Positions 1 to 10,242 of a DNA stretch of 64,000 bases are shown here, piece by piece. Positions within the stretch are counted from its first letter, which is position 1. Each line of letters opens with the position of its first letter. The stretch covers positions 31,230-95,229 of the forward strand of contig JAALLF010000013.1 of the NCBI GenBank assembly GCA_011087645.1. The letters run 5' to 3'. The notes beneath the pieces were generated by a model. The model was not told where the DNA came from. It made no database searches and saw nothing but the letters and a program-made list of their open reading frames with translations. This stretch comes from Alphaproteobacteria bacterium (lineage in GTDB: Bacteria; Pseudomonadota; Alphaproteobacteria; UBA6615). A program made the position numbers and the translations under genes.

Positions 1-5
1 AAGCC

Positions 6-1097
6 GTGCCGCGGTTCGACTTGGCGGAAGGCGAGCGCCTGGTGCCGCTGCGCGAGATCAAAGCCGATACCGGCCTGCTCATGGCGGCGAAAAAGCCCTG
101 GCCCGATGGCGCCGACGCCGCCGGCCCGCTGCTCTCGGTCAAACAGCTTTCCAAGACATTCCAAATCCGCAAAGGCAGCTACTTCGGCAAACAGGCCGCG
201 CGGTCGGTGATCGCCGTCGACGATGTGAGTTTCGATATCGCCCGCGGCGAATGCCTGGGCTTGGTCGGCGAATCCGGTTGCGGCAAAACCACGGCCTCGA
301 AGATGATCATGCGCGCGCTCTCGCCCGATAACGGCACCGTCGTCTTCAACGATCATGGCTCGCCGGTCGATGTGCTGGCGCTGAAGGGCCGCGAGCTGAA
401 GGATTTCCGCACCAAGATACAGTTCATTTTCCAGGACCCATTCGGCTCGCTCAATCCGCGCATGACGGTGTTCGAGATCATCACCGAGCCGCTGGTCATC
501 CATGATATCGGCACGCCGGAAAGCCGCGCCGAGACGGTGCGCGAATTGATGCGCCTGGTCGGCCTCGACCCGCGGTTCCTAAACCGCTACCCGCACAGTT
601 TCTCCGGCGGTCAGCGCCAACGCATCGGCATCGCCCGCGCGCTGGCGCTGAAGCCCGATCTGCTGATCTGCGACGAGCCGGTCAGCGCACTGGATGTGTC
701 GATCCAAGCGCAGATCTTGAACCTGCTGAAGGATCTGAAAAGCGCCCTGGGCCTGACCTATCTGTTCATCAGCCATAACCTGGCGGTGGTCGACTACATC
801 GCCGACCGCATCGCCGTGATGTGCGCCGGCCGGCTGGTCGAGCTGGCGCCGCGCGCCGAACTCTTCCGCAACCCGGTGCACCCCTATACCAAGGCGCTGC
901 TCGCCGCGGTGCCGGAACCCGACATCAACCAGAAGCTCGATCTCTCCGCGCTGATGGAGGGCCGCGCGTCAGCGCCCGATGGCTGGCCCGCGCCGTTTAC
1001 CATCGACGGCCAATTCAGTCCACGTTTGGTCGAATTAAAGAACGGTCACTATGTGCGCGCCGACCCTGATCAAGGCGCTTTACCGGAGGTCGCATGA
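6..1097 (+). CDS. Oligopeptide/dipeptide-type ABC transporter ATP-binding protein (5' end may be incomplete at window edge)
   Basis: Walker A GESGCGKTT, signature SGGQRQRIGIARAL, Walker B LLICDEPVSALD; C-terminal oligo_HPY-like HPYTKALLAAVPEPD. Confidence 0.9.
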   Translation: MPRFDLAEGERLVPLREIKADTGLLMAAKKPWPDGADAAGPLLSVKQLSKTFQIRKGSYFGKQAARSVIAVDDVSFDIARGECLGLVGESGCGKTTASKMIMRALSPDNGTVVFNDHGSPVDVLALKGRELKDFRTKIQFIFQDPFGSLNPRMTVFEIITEPLVIHDIGTPESRAETVRELMRLVGLDPRFLNRYPHSFSGGQRQRIGIARALALKPDLLICDEPVSALDVSIQAQILNLLKDLKSALGLTYLFISHNLAVVDYIADRIAVMCAGRLVELAPRAELFRNPVHPYTKALLAAVPEPDINQKLDLSALMEGRASAPDGWPAPFTIDGQFSPRLVELKNGHYVRADPDQGALPEVA

Positions 1098-2992
1098 GCG
1101 TACGGCAACTAACAATAAATATCCTTCTGGCCCTCGCGCTAACCACCGGCGCCGCTGTGGCGGAAGGCTTTAGCGACACGCCGGCGCTGGCCGAGCGGGT
1201 GAAATCGGGCGGCCTGCCGCCGGTCGCCGAACGCCTGCCCGAGCAACCGCGCGTGGTCGGCGGCGATACCATCGGCCAGTATGGCGGCGATCTGCGTATC
1301 TCCATGGCGCGCGCCAAAGACACCCGCATGATGACCGTCTACGGCTATGCGCGCCTGGTCGGCTTCGATCAGAGCTACAATCTGGTCTCCGATATCCTGG
1401 AATCCTTCGAAGTCGAAGACGCGCGTATTTTCACACTACGCCTGCGCAAAGGTCATAAATGGTCGGACGGCGCGCCCTTCACCACCGAGGATTTCCGCTA
1501 TTGGTGGGAGGACGTCGCCAACAACACCGATCTGGCGCCGCTCGGCGCGCCGATCTTCATGAAAGTCGACGGCGAAGTACCAACAGTCGAGATCATCGAC
1601 GCGCAAACCATCCGCTACACCTGGCAAAAGCCCAACCCGACTTTCCTGCCGCGGCTGGCGGGACCGCGGCCGCCCTTCATCTATCGGCCGGCCCATTACA
1701 TGAAACAATTCCACGCCAAATATGCCGAACAACCTGCGCTCGACGCCGCGGTCAAAAAACGGCGTATGCGCAATTGGGCGTCGCTGCACAATGCTAGCGA
1801 CAATATGTACAATTTCGACAACCCGGAATTGCCGACCCTGCAGCCTTGGTTCAACACGGTACGGCCACCGCAGCAACAGTTCATCTTCGAGCGTAATCCC
1901 TATTTCCACCGGGTCGATGGCGAAGGTCAGCAACTGCCCTATATCGACCGGGTCTTGATGAATATCGCCGACACAAAACTCATCCCGGCGAAGGCCGCCG
2001 CCGGTGAATCCGACCTACAGGCGCGCAACATCTTCATGAGTCACTACACGTTCTTGAGGAAGGCAGAAGAGAAAAAGAAATTCAAAACCCTGCTGTGGAA
2101 CACAGCCCTGGGTTCGAAAGTCGCGCTCTATCCCAACATGCACCACAAGGACCCGGTATGGCGCGAGCTGTTCCGCGATGTGCGGTTCCGCCGGGCGCTC
2201 AGCCTCGCCACCGACAGGGACGAGATCAACCAGGTGATCTATTTCGGCCTAGCCCAACCGGCCAACAATACGGTGCTGCCGGAAAGCCCCTTGTTCCGCG
2301 ATGAGCTGCAAACCGCCTGGGCGGATTTCGACCCGGACAAGGCCGAAGAACTGCTCGACGAGATTGGCCTCGACAAGCGCGACAAGGACGGCGTGCGTTT
2401 TCTGCCTGACGGGCGGCGGCTGGAGATCGTCATCGAGACCGCCGGCGAAGATACCGAACAGATCGACGTGCTCGAACTACTCCACGACACCTGGCTCGAT
2501 ATCGGCATCAAAGTGTTTACCCGGCCGTCACAGCGCGAAGTCTTCCGTAACCGCATTTATTCCGGCGACACCATGATGGCGGTGTGGTTCGGCGTCGATA
2601 ACGGCATCGTCAGCGCCGATATGAGCCCGGGCGAATTCACGCCGACCCGCCAAATTCAATACCAATGGCCAAAATGGGGACAGTATTTCGAGACCGGCGG
2701 CAAGGCCGGCGAGGAAATCGACATGCCCGCGCCGAAAGAGCTTTTCGACCTGTTCCGCAGCTGGCGAGTGGCGCGCAGCACCGACGAGCGCGCCAAGATT
2801 TGGCAGCGTATTTTGGATATCCATGCCGATCAGGTGTTTTCCATCGGCATCGTGTGCTGTACCAAGCAGCCGGTGGTGGTAAGCAACCGGTTGAAAAACG
2901 TGCCGCGCGAAGGAGTCTATGCGTGGAACCCGGGAGCACATTTTGGGATATATCTACCCGACACGTTCTATTTTGCTAATGCGGTAAAATAG
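1094..2992 (+). CDS. ABC transporter substrate-binding protein, large SBP_bac_5-type (peptide/oligosaccharide class)
   Basis: Signal peptide; FTLRLRKGHKWSDGAPFTTEDF and VRFRRALSLATDRDEIN motifs typical of family 5 SBPs; overlaps the ATPase gene by 4 bp. Confidence 0.9.
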   Translation: MSVRQLTINILLALALTTGAAVAEGFSDTPALAERVKSGGLPPVAERLPEQPRVVGGDTIGQYGGDLRISMARAKDTRMMTVYGYARLVGFDQSYNLVSDILESFEVEDARIFTLRLRKGHKWSDGAPFTTEDFRYWWEDVANNTDLAPLGAPIFMKVDGEVPTVEIIDAQTIRYTWQKPNPTFLPRLAGPRPPFIYRPAHYMKQFHAKYAEQPALDAAVKKRRMRNWASLHNASDNMYNFDNPELPTLQPWFNTVRPPQQQFIFERNPYFHRVDGEGQQLPYIDRVLMNIADTKLIPAKAAAGESDLQARNIFMSHYTFLRKAEEKKKFKTLLWNTALGSKVALYPNMHHKDPVWRELFRDVRFRRALSLATDRDEINQVIYFGLAQPANNTVLPESPLFRDELQTAWADFDPDKAEELLDEIGLDKRDKDGVRFLPDGRRLEIVIETAGEDTEQIDVLELLHDTWLDIGIKVFTRPSQREVFRNRIYSGDTMMAVWFGVDNGIVSADMSPGEFTPTRQIQYQWPKWGQYFETGGKAGEEIDMPAPKELFDLFRSWRVARSTDERAKIWQRILDIHADQVFSIGIVCCTKQPVVVSNRLKNVPREGVYAWNPGAHFGIYLPDTFYFANAVK

Positions 2993-3028
2993 CCGCTCTT
3001 TAAGCTCGGAAAGCCAAGCGATACTGTA

Positions 3029-4027
3029 ATGTTTCGGTATATCTCACATCGACTGTTGGTCATGATCCCGACATTGCTCGCGGTCAGCGCGCTGGTGTTC
3101 ATCATCATCCAGCTGCCGCCGGGAACTTTCCTCGACTCACTGATCGCCGAGCTGGAATCGCAAGGCGAAGCCGCTGACCCTAATCAGATCGAAGCGCTGC
3201 GCGCCGAGTACGGATTAGACAAGTCGCAGATCGAGCAATATTTCACCTGGCTGTTCGGCATGCTGCAGGGCGATTTTGGCTTTTCGTTCGAGCATAAACG
3301 GCCGGTCTCCGAGCTTATCGGTGAACGGTTAGTTCTGACCTTCGTGGTGACTTTCTCGACCATCCTGTTCATCTGGGTCGTCAGTTTCGCTATCGGCACC
3401 TACGTGGCGACACGCCAATATAGCGTCGCCGATAATGTGGCAACGTTCTTAGGCTATCTCGGGCTCGCCACGCCTAACTTTCTGCTCGCGCTGATTTTGC
3501 TGTATTTGGCGAACCAGTGGTTCGATCTGTCGATCGGCGGCATCATGGACGACGAATTCCGCAACCAACCCTGGACCATGGCAAAGGCCGTTTCGGTGCT
3601 GCAGCATTTGTGGATTCCGGTCATCGTCATCGGCACGTCGGGCACCGCCGGCATGATCCGCCGGCTACGCGCCAATTTGCTCGACGAATTACAAAAACAA
3701 TATGTCGTCACCGGCCGCGCCAAGGGCCTGCACCCGCGAAAACTGCTGTGGAAGTACCCGCTGCGGGTGTCGCTAAACCCGTTCATCGCCGATATCGGCT
3801 CGATCTTGCCCGACGTCATCTCTGGTTCGGCGATCGTCGCCGTTGTGCTCAACCTCGATATTACCGGGCGCATGCTGCTCGAAGCGCTGCGCTCGCAGGA
3901 TGTGTTCCTCTCCGGTTCGTTCTTGATGATACTCTCGTTATTCGTCGTTATCGGCACGTTGCTGTCCGATCTGGCCCTGGCCGCCCTCGATCCGCGTATT
4001 CGATTTACCGGAGGCACCACCCGGTGA
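3029..4027 (+). CDS. ABC transporter permease (DppB/OppB-like)
   Basis: Multi-TM protein beginning MFRYISHRLLVMIPTLLAVSALVFIIIQLPPG; EAA-like loop VTGRAKGLHPRKLLWKYPLR. Confidence 0.9.
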   Translation: MFRYISHRLLVMIPTLLAVSALVFIIIQLPPGTFLDSLIAELESQGEAADPNQIEALRAEYGLDKSQIEQYFTWLFGMLQGDFGFSFEHKRPVSELIGERLVLTFVVTFSTILFIWVVSFAIGTYVATRQYSVADNVATFLGYLGLATPNFLLALILLYLANQWFDLSIGGIMDDEFRNQPWTMAKAVSVLQHLWIPVIVIGTSGTAGMIRRLRANLLDELQKQYVVTGRAKGLHPRKLLWKYPLRVSLNPFIADIGSILPDVISGSAIVAVVLNLDITGRMLLEALRSQDVFLSGSFLMILSLFVVIGTLLSDLALAALDPRIRFTGGTTR

Positions 4028-5208
4028 AGGACGACGGCGTGGAAGAACCGGTTCCCCATTACGTATCGCGCGAACCGTTCGATCCGGACGACGAAGTCGC
4101 GCTAACGCCGGAACAGGAAAAATACTACATGGCGGGGCAGTGGCGCCTCATGTGGTGGAAGCTGCGCCGCCACAAGGTCGCCGTGGTCGCCGGCATTTTC
4201 CTGCTGCTGCTCTATCTGATTGCTGTATTCGCTGAATTCGTTGCCCCCTACGAACTGCAACACCGCAATTCGCGCACACTGTTCGCGCCGCCGCAGGCTG
4301 TCCATCTTTTCCACGAAGGGAAATTCGTCGGACCCTTCACCTATCGCTACAAATCGCGCTTCGACCTGGAAAACGCCCAGTGGATTCACACCCCCGACAC
4401 TAGGCGGGTCGACAGGGTGCGCTTCCTGTGTTCCGGTGGCTACAAAGGGTCCGAGTACAAATTTTGGGGCCTGATTAAGGGCGACGTTCATCTGTTTTGT
4501 CCCGCCGGCGGGCGGGCCACGATATATCTGCTAGGCACCGACCGGTTGGGTCGCGACGTGTTCTCGCGCATCATCCACGGGTCGCGCATATCGCTCTCCA
4601 TCGGGCTCATCGGCATTATTTTAAGCTTTGTGCTGGGCATTGCCATCGGCGGCGTCGCCGGCTTCTACGGCGGTTGGGTCGACAACATTATCCAACGCAT
4701 CATCGAAGTCCTGAAATCGTTTCCCCGCCTGCCCCTTTGGATGGCCTTGGGGGCCGCTATGCCGGTGAAATGGTCGCCAATTCTGGCTTATTTCGGCATC
4801 ACCCTGGTGTTGGCGCTTCTCGATTGGCCGGGGCTGGCCCGCGCCGTGCGCTCGAAACTGCTGGCCCTGCGCGAAGAGGATTTCGCCGTGGCCGCGAACT
4901 TGATGGGCGCCAGCACGAAACGCGTTATCGGCCGCCATCTGGTGCCGAGTTTCGCCAGTCATCTGATTGCCTCGGCCAGCCTGGCAATACCGGAAATGAT
5001 CCTCGCCGAAACCGCGCTGAGCTTCCTGGGCCTTGGTCTGCGGTCGCCAATTACCAGCTGGGGCGTGTTGCTCAACGAGGCGCAAAATATAGAAGTGGTG
5101 GCGCTCTATCCCTGGCTGATGGCGCCGATGATACCGGTGATCCTCACCGTGCTCGCCTTCAACTTCCTAGGCGACGGTCTGCGCGACGCCGCCGACCCCT
5201 ATTCGTAG
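4024..5208 (+). CDS. ABC transporter permease (DppC/OppC-like) with a long N-terminal periplasmic insertion
   Basis: C-terminal permease core LGTDRLGRDVFSRIIHGSRISLSIG; GTG start at 4024 inferred by 4-bp overlap with upstream permease (ORF track extends further 5'). Confidence 0.85.
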   Translation: MKDDGVEEPVPHYVSREPFDPDDEVALTPEQEKYYMAGQWRLMWWKLRRHKVAVVAGIFLLLLYLIAVFAEFVAPYELQHRNSRTLFAPPQAVHLFHEGKFVGPFTYRYKSRFDLENAQWIHTPDTRRVDRVRFLCSGGYKGSEYKFWGLIKGDVHLFCPAGGRATIYLLGTDRLGRDVFSRIIHGSRISLSIGLIGIILSFVLGIAIGGVAGFYGGWVDNIIQRIIEVLKSFPRLPLWMALGAAMPVKWSPILAYFGITLVLALLDWPGLARAVRSKLLALREEDFAVAANLMGASTKRVIGRHLVPSFASHLIASASLAIPEMILAETALSFLGLGLRSPITSWGVLLNEAQNIEVVALYPWLMAPMIPVILTVLAFNFLGDGLRDAADPYS

Positions 5209-5301
5209 CGACCGATAGATTCTAGAGCGATTTCCGTTCCGTTAGAACCGCAAACCAAGCAGGGCCTGCTGTGGTCGGTGTGACAAGTGTTTATTTACGA
5301 G

Positions 5302-5488
5302 GTCACCCCCACCCCAACCCTCCCCCTTCAAGGGGGCTGAGACTGGACCGTCACGCCAGTGGCGTGGCGTAAGCCAGTCGAATATCTTTTCTGCGATCCG
5401 ACTTGCGTCGTGCCACCGGCACGACGGTTCGTCCCGCAGCCCCCCTTGTGGGGGAGAATTTAGGTGGGGGGTCGGGAGCGAAGCTCCC
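5302..5488. repeat. MITE/REP-like element with ~35-bp inverted terminal arms and two internal hairpins
   Basis: Left arm CCCCCACCCCAACCCTCCCCCTTCAAGGGGGCT, right arm (inverted) AGCCCCCCTTGTGGGGGAGAATTTAGGTGGGGGG; internal CACGCC-AGT-GGCGTG (5352-5366) nested in GACTGG/CCAGTC and CGTCGTGCC-ACC-GGCACGACG (5406-5426). Confidence 0.75.
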
Positions 5489-5522
5489 TATAACGTCGGC
5501 TACAATTTGGTCGGTTACTGCT

Positions 5523-6869
5523 CTAGCTGGCGACGACGACTAGATCGACGGGCGCATCGACCCCGTCGACATCGCGCTCACGGCGCAGCTCGTGGGACGC
5601 CTTGGGCTCATAGCCTTGCCGTAGCGCGGTTTGGTAGGCCGCGTCCGTCACCAGCGCGCGCACCTGTTCGGCCTTGGCGTGTTTTTCCAATTTCGCCGCC
5701 AGATTAACCGGCTCGCCGATCACCGTATATTCCAACCGCCGCTCGTCGCCGACCGCACCGAAGATCAATTCACCGGTGGCGACAGCCGCATTGACGATAA
5801 CCGGCATCGAACCGGCTGCCATCCGTTCCTCGTTCCAGGCTGTCATCACATCGAGAATTTCATCGACCGCGCGCAGCGCATCGGCGGCGTAGGTCTCGCT
5901 GGGCATGGCGGCGCCAAACGTCGCCATCACCCCGTCGCCAAGAAATTTATCGATGCCGCCGCCATGGCCCTGGATGACCGGAACCACATGGGCCTGATAG
6001 TCTGACAGCAGCCGGATCAACGACGCCGCCGACTGGCTGTTCGACATCGCCGTGAAGCCGCGAATGTCGAGCATCAGCACCGCGGCGTTGCGGTATTCAC
6101 CCTCGCCGGCGACAACCTGGCTGTCGCCGCTGGTGATTTGGCGCGCCACATTGGCATCGAAAAACCGCGATAGATCGCGCTTGGCGGTGCCTTCGGACAC
6201 CGAATCGAACAAGGTTCGCCGGGCGCGCCTGACCGCCGCCGCCAGCACCAGCGTGACCACCGCAATAGTGATTATCTTGTCGAACTCGGCCCCGATCAAA
6301 ATGGCGTTGCCGGTCATATAGCGAATGAAATCCCGGGTGATGCTCATGCCTTCGGTATCGAGAACCGCGGCATAGGTCACCAAGGCCGCCCAGCCAATTA
6401 TCGCCGTGCCGCCGGCCAGCAGCACGTAGCGCGCATCGAACCGCAACGCCCTGAGGGCGATGAAGATGAACACGTAAAGCAGCGTTGGCGCCTTCAGATA
6501 AAACGAGGGTGGTTGCTGGTAGGTTCGGTGAAAGCTCCAGATCAGCACCATCAAAAGCGCCATATCGGCGATCACCGATAGGGTCAGAAACCAGCCCGGC
6601 AACCGAACCCGGTAACTGGCGATCAAGCGTATCAGGGTAAACGCCAGATAGAGGCCGAGCGCCCACGGCGCCAACTCGAAGCCGATTTCCCCCTCGAAGG
6701 GCTGCGGCGCGATGAAGAACAAAGCGCCGAACAGCAGCACGATCGCGAGTTGAACCAAGGAGATTATTTGTTCCGAGCGGTCTTGCTGGCGCGATATATC
6801 GTCCTGGACCCGCTGCGGCGCGCGCTGGGCATCACCGCCTTGCAGCGTGCTCAAAAAATTAGACATCAT
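5523..6869 (-). CDS. Membrane-anchored class III adenylate/guanylate cyclase
   Basis: N-terminal ~6 TM region, C-terminal cyclase domain AAVLMLDIRGFTAMS...GGGIDKFLGDGVMATFG; start at MMSNF inferred. Confidence 0.85.
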   Translation of the reverse strand: MMSNFLSTLQGGDAQRAPQRVQDDISRQQDRSEQIISLVQLAIVLLFGALFFIAPQPFEGEIGFELAPWALGLYLAFTLIRLIASYRVRLPGWFLTLSVIADMALLMVLIWSFHRTYQQPPSFYLKAPTLLYVFIFIALRALRFDARYVLLAGGTAIIGWAALVTYAAVLDTEGMSITRDFIRYMTGNAILIGAEFDKIITIAVVTLVLAAAVRRARRTLFDSVSEGTAKRDLSRFFDANVARQITSGDSQVVAGEGEYRNAAVLMLDIRGFTAMSNSQSAASLIRLLSDYQAHVVPVIQGHGGGIDKFLGDGVMATFGAAMPSETYAADALRAVDEILDVMTAWNEERMAAGSMPVIVNAAVATGELIFGAVGDERRLEYTVIGEPVNLAAKLEKHAKAEQVRALVTDAAYQTALRQGYEPKASHELRRERDVDGVDAPVDLVVVAS

Positions 6870-7004
6870 GGCCCCGTACCCCCATTGGGCAGTGGCGGAT
6901 GGCGACACAAAGCGGGCGACCCGAAGCATAACCCTTCATATGTGATCACGCGCCCCTACACTTTCCGGTAAAAGACCTGTGACCGCACCCGCGCGGCCTC
7001 CACG

Positions 7005-7838
7005 CTACGGCGTGAGCACCATCCCCTCTTGCGCCACGACGGTGCCAGGACGCTTGGCGCTCGCCTGTGCGGCAATCGCATCCATGAAGGCGTCATCATG
7101 AGTGGGCTCATGGTGAAACACAACGAACGTCCCGACATTGGCGGCGTCGGCCAGAGCGACCCCGGCCTCCCAGGTGGAATGACCCCAGCCTTTGTAGTTG
7201 GGATATTCTTCTTCTGTGTAGGTGCAGTCGTAGATAAAGATGTCGGCGCCGGCGATGAGGTCGACAATGTTTTGGTCCAACTGGCCTTCGACATGCTCGG
7301 TATCGGTGACATAGCAAATCGAATGGCCATCGAATTCGATGCGGTACCCTGTCGCCCGGTTGGGATGGTTCAATGGCCCAGTCTTGACCACCGCGCCACA
7401 TTTCAAGGTGAAGCTTTCGCCACATTTGAAATCGTTGAACACCTTGTCGGCAGCCATGATATCCATCGGGATCGGAAAGAGCGGCGCCATCAACATCTCG
7501 CACAAAACTTCTTCCAAGCTGTGCTCGGGCACGAGATGACCAGACCACAGGCGCACCGTATTGTCGGCGCTATAGACGGGCGCGAAAAACGGCAGCCCGA
7601 CGATATGGTCGAAATGGGTGTGGGTGAAAAGAATATCGGTATCGACCGGCCCGTTTTTCATCAGCATGTCGCCGAGCTCGCGGATGCCGGTGCCGGCGTC
7701 GAGAATAATCGTGCTGCCATTGCAATGGATTTCGATGCACGAGGTGTTGCCGCCATAGCGCACCGTGCTGGGGCCGGGACAAGGTATCGAGCCGCGAACC
7801 CCCCAGAAGCGGGCGTAGAAATTATCGTCTGCGGTCAC
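7005..7838 (-). CDS. MBL-fold metallo-hydrolase
   Basis: FWGVRGSIPCPGPSTVRYGGNTSCIEI and metal motif FTHTHFDHIVGLPFF. Confidence 0.88.
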   Translation of the reverse strand: MTADDNFYARFWGVRGSIPCPGPSTVRYGGNTSCIEIHCNGSTIILDAGTGIRELGDMLMKNGPVDTDILFTHTHFDHIVGLPFFAPVYSADNTVRLWSGHLVPEHSLEEVLCEMLMAPLFPIPMDIMAADKVFNDFKCGESFTLKCGAVVKTGPLNHPNRATGYRIEFDGHSICYVTDTEHVEGQLDQNIVDLIAGADIFIYDCTYTEEEYPNYKGWGHSTWEAGVALADAANVGTFVVFHHEPTHDDAFMDAIAAQASAKRPGTVVAQEGMVLTP

Positions 7839-8023
7839 GTTGCAGCGTTCTCCTGTCGTGCGGTCCGGTGTTCGACTATTGTGCGACCGCGTCGCGCTAT
7901 CACATCGTTTTGCACAGCTCAGTGTGCCCTAACGCCAAGCAAAGAAAAAGTAACGGTCTGATATACCCACCGCACCCGTCTTTGTTGTAATTCATCGCTA
8001 ATTTTCACCCCGCAACGGTTTAC

Positions 8024-9241
8024 ATGTCCTTACCTGGAACCCAAACCACGGCCACCAACTGGACCGGCGTGAGCTACGGCATCGTGCTGGGATTCGTAGC
8101 AGCGTATTACCAATTCAAGGTACCGCCGGTCCTGCCGGTCCTGTTTGACGACTATAACTACGATAAATTCGTCGCCGGCGGCTTCATGTCAATATTTGCC
8201 GTCGCCGGCATGGCGATCAGCGTGCGGGTTGGCCGGGCGATTCGCAGACGGGGCGCCGCGCGCTATCTTGCCGGCGCGTTCTCGCTGATGATCATCGGCA
8301 GCCTGTTGGGCCTGGCGGTTCCCGAAAGCGGCACCTTGATGCTGATCTCGCGCACCATCGAGGGGCTCGGCGCCGCGGTGCTGGCGGTCTGTATGCCGGC
8401 CTTCGCCAATATGAACGCCGGGCCGCGCCACCTGCCCGTCATCATCGCCGTTCAGGCGACCTGGATTCCGGTCGGCCAGGTGACGGCGAATTTGATTGCC
8501 CAGCCGGCTGTCGCCGCCGGTCAGTGGCAGCCGGTGTGGTGGGCCGGCATCGCCGCCACCCTGGCCATCGCCGTGTGGACCTTCGCCATTGCCCGGCGCG
8601 GCCAGGTCGATTTCGGCGGGCGGCCAAGTGACAGCGATCAAAACACCGCCGCCAACACCGTTACCAAACCGGAACAGCGCGCGCTGTTATTTGCCGCGGT
8701 TCTGTTTTTTCTCTGGCAGGCCCAATTCATGGCCTACTTCACCTGGTTGCCGGTCTATCTGGTCGACGTGCGGGGCTTCAGCGCTGACGGGGCGGTGTTG
8801 ATCAATCAGATACCCGTTGTCGTGCTGTTGGTCTTTGCGCTAGCAACCGGTTTCGCGTTGCGCGCCGGGGTCGGCGTCATACCCCTGGTCATCGCCGCAT
8901 TGGCTTTACAGGCTGGGTCGTGGCTGCTCGTGCCGGTCGCCGACAGCGTGATTATCGGCACCATCAGCTTGGTCGCCTGGGGCATCGCGGCTGGCATCAC
9001 CCCGACCTGCTTGTGGGCGCTACCCTCGGTGCTGTTGGGCGGACACCGCGCCGACACCCACGCGTTCGCCGTGGTGCTGACAGGTCGCTATTTGGGCATT
9101 CTCGCCGGGCCGTTGATCGCCGTCGCCATCTTTAGGCTCACCAGCGACTGGCTAGCCGTGGCCTACACCTTCGGCGCGGTGACCGCGCTGTGCGCCGGCG
9201 CGGCGTTTTACCTGGGCATTCTGGTCAAACGGATCGGCTAG
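8024..9241 (+). CDS. MFS transporter
   Basis: ~12 hydrophobic TM segments, RVGRAIRRRGAARYL loop typical of MFS. Confidence 0.85.
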   Translation: MSLPGTQTTATNWTGVSYGIVLGFVAAYYQFKVPPVLPVLFDDYNYDKFVAGGFMSIFAVAGMAISVRVGRAIRRRGAARYLAGAFSLMIIGSLLGLAVPESGTLMLISRTIEGLGAAVLAVCMPAFANMNAGPRHLPVIIAVQATWIPVGQVTANLIAQPAVAAGQWQPVWWAGIAATLAIAVWTFAIARRGQVDFGGRPSDSDQNTAANTVTKPEQRALLFAAVLFFLWQAQFMAYFTWLPVYLVDVRGFSADGAVLINQIPVVVLLVFALATGFALRAGVGVIPLVIAALALQAGSWLLVPVADSVIIGTISLVAWGIAAGITPTCLWALPSVLLGGHRADTHAFAVVLTGRYLGILAGPLIAVAIFRLTSDWLAVAYTFGAVTALCAGAAFYLGILVKRIG

Positions 9242-9924
9242 GGAATCAGACGGTAGCCGCCCGGTTCGGTGACCAGGATCGTGGCGCTCGACGGATCGGC
9301 CTCGATCTTCTGGCGCAGGCGATAGACATGGGTCTCCAGCGTGTGGGTGGTGACGCCGGCATTGTAGCCCCAGACCTCGCCCAGCAGCGTATCGCGGCTG
9401 ACCACCTTGTCGCCGGCCCGATAGAGATATTTTAAGATCGCGGTCTCTTTCTCGGTCAAGCGCACCTTTTGCTCATCGCCATCGACCAGCAGCTTGTGGG
9501 CCGGCTGGAACGTGTAGGGGCCGATGGCGAAGACCGCATCCTCGCTTTGCTCGTGCTGGCGCAATTGCGCGCGTAGACGGGCCAATAGGACGTTCAAGCG
9601 AAACGGCTTGGTCACATAATCATTGGCGCCGGCGTCGAGGCCCAAAATCTGGTCGGCATCGGTGTCCTGGCCGGTCAGCATGATGATCGGCGACTTGACG
9701 CCGTTGCGCCGCATCAGCCGGCAGACCTCGCGGCCGTCCATGTCGGGCAACCCCACATCGAGGATAACGGCGTCGAAATATTCGCCCTTGGTGGTCTCCA
9801 GCGCCTCCGCCGCGGTGGCGGCCTCGGCGGTCAAAAACTCCTCATGCAAGCGCAGTTGCTCGGAAAGGGAATCGCGCAATCCGTCGTCATCGTCCACCAG
9901 CAGTATCTTTTTTCCGGTAGTCAT
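9238..9924 (-). CDS. OmpR/PhoB-type response regulator transcription factor (no kinase adjacent)
   Basis: Receiver domain VDDDD...ILDVGLPDMDG...KPF plus winged-helix C-terminal domain. Confidence 0.92.
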   Translation of the reverse strand: MTTGKKILLVDDDDGLRDSLSEQLRLHEEFLTAEAATAAEALETTKGEYFDAVILDVGLPDMDGREVCRLMRRNGVKSPIIMLTGQDTDADQILGLDAGANDYVTKPFRLNVLLARLRAQLRQHEQSEDAVFAIGPYTFQPAHKLLVDGDEQKVRLTEKETAILKYLYRAGDKVVSRDTLLGEVWGYNAGVTTHTLETHVYRLRQKIEADPSSATILVTEPGGYRLIP

Positions 9925-9957
9925 CAGCCTATACTCCGGTCGGTTATTGTTGGTTGC

Positions 9958-10242
9958 TTACTGGGAGACCTCGACGCCACGCCAGAAAGCGACATGGTCG
10001 CGAATATTCTCAGCCGCCCGTTTCGGATCGGGATAGTACCACGCGGCGTCCGGGTTCTCTTCCCCGTCGACGGTGACCAAATAATAATGCGCCATGCCCT
10101 TCCAGGGGCAATTCGATTGATGGTCGCTTTCGCTAAAGAATTCGCGGTTCAGCGCGTCAGCCGGAAAATAGATATTGCCTTCAACGACTTCGAAGGTGTC
10201 GCTTTCGGCGAGAATTTTGTTTTTCCAGACAGCTTTTGCCAT
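9958..10242 (-). CDS. DUF427 domain-containing protein
   Basis: KAVWKNKILAES...VEGNIYFPADALNREFF...CPWKGMAHYY...AAWYYPDP pattern. Confidence 0.85.
   Translation of the reverse strand: MAKAVWKNKILAESDTFEVVEGNIYFPADALNREFFSESDHQSNCPWKGMAHYYLVTVDGEENPDAAWYYPDPKRAAENIRDHVAFWRGVEVSQ

Noticed and set aside
3517-4023. N-terminal extension of the 563-aa permease ORF
   Set aside because: The extension overlaps the upstream permease gene in another frame and has no membrane-protein character; GTG at 4024 is the natural start.
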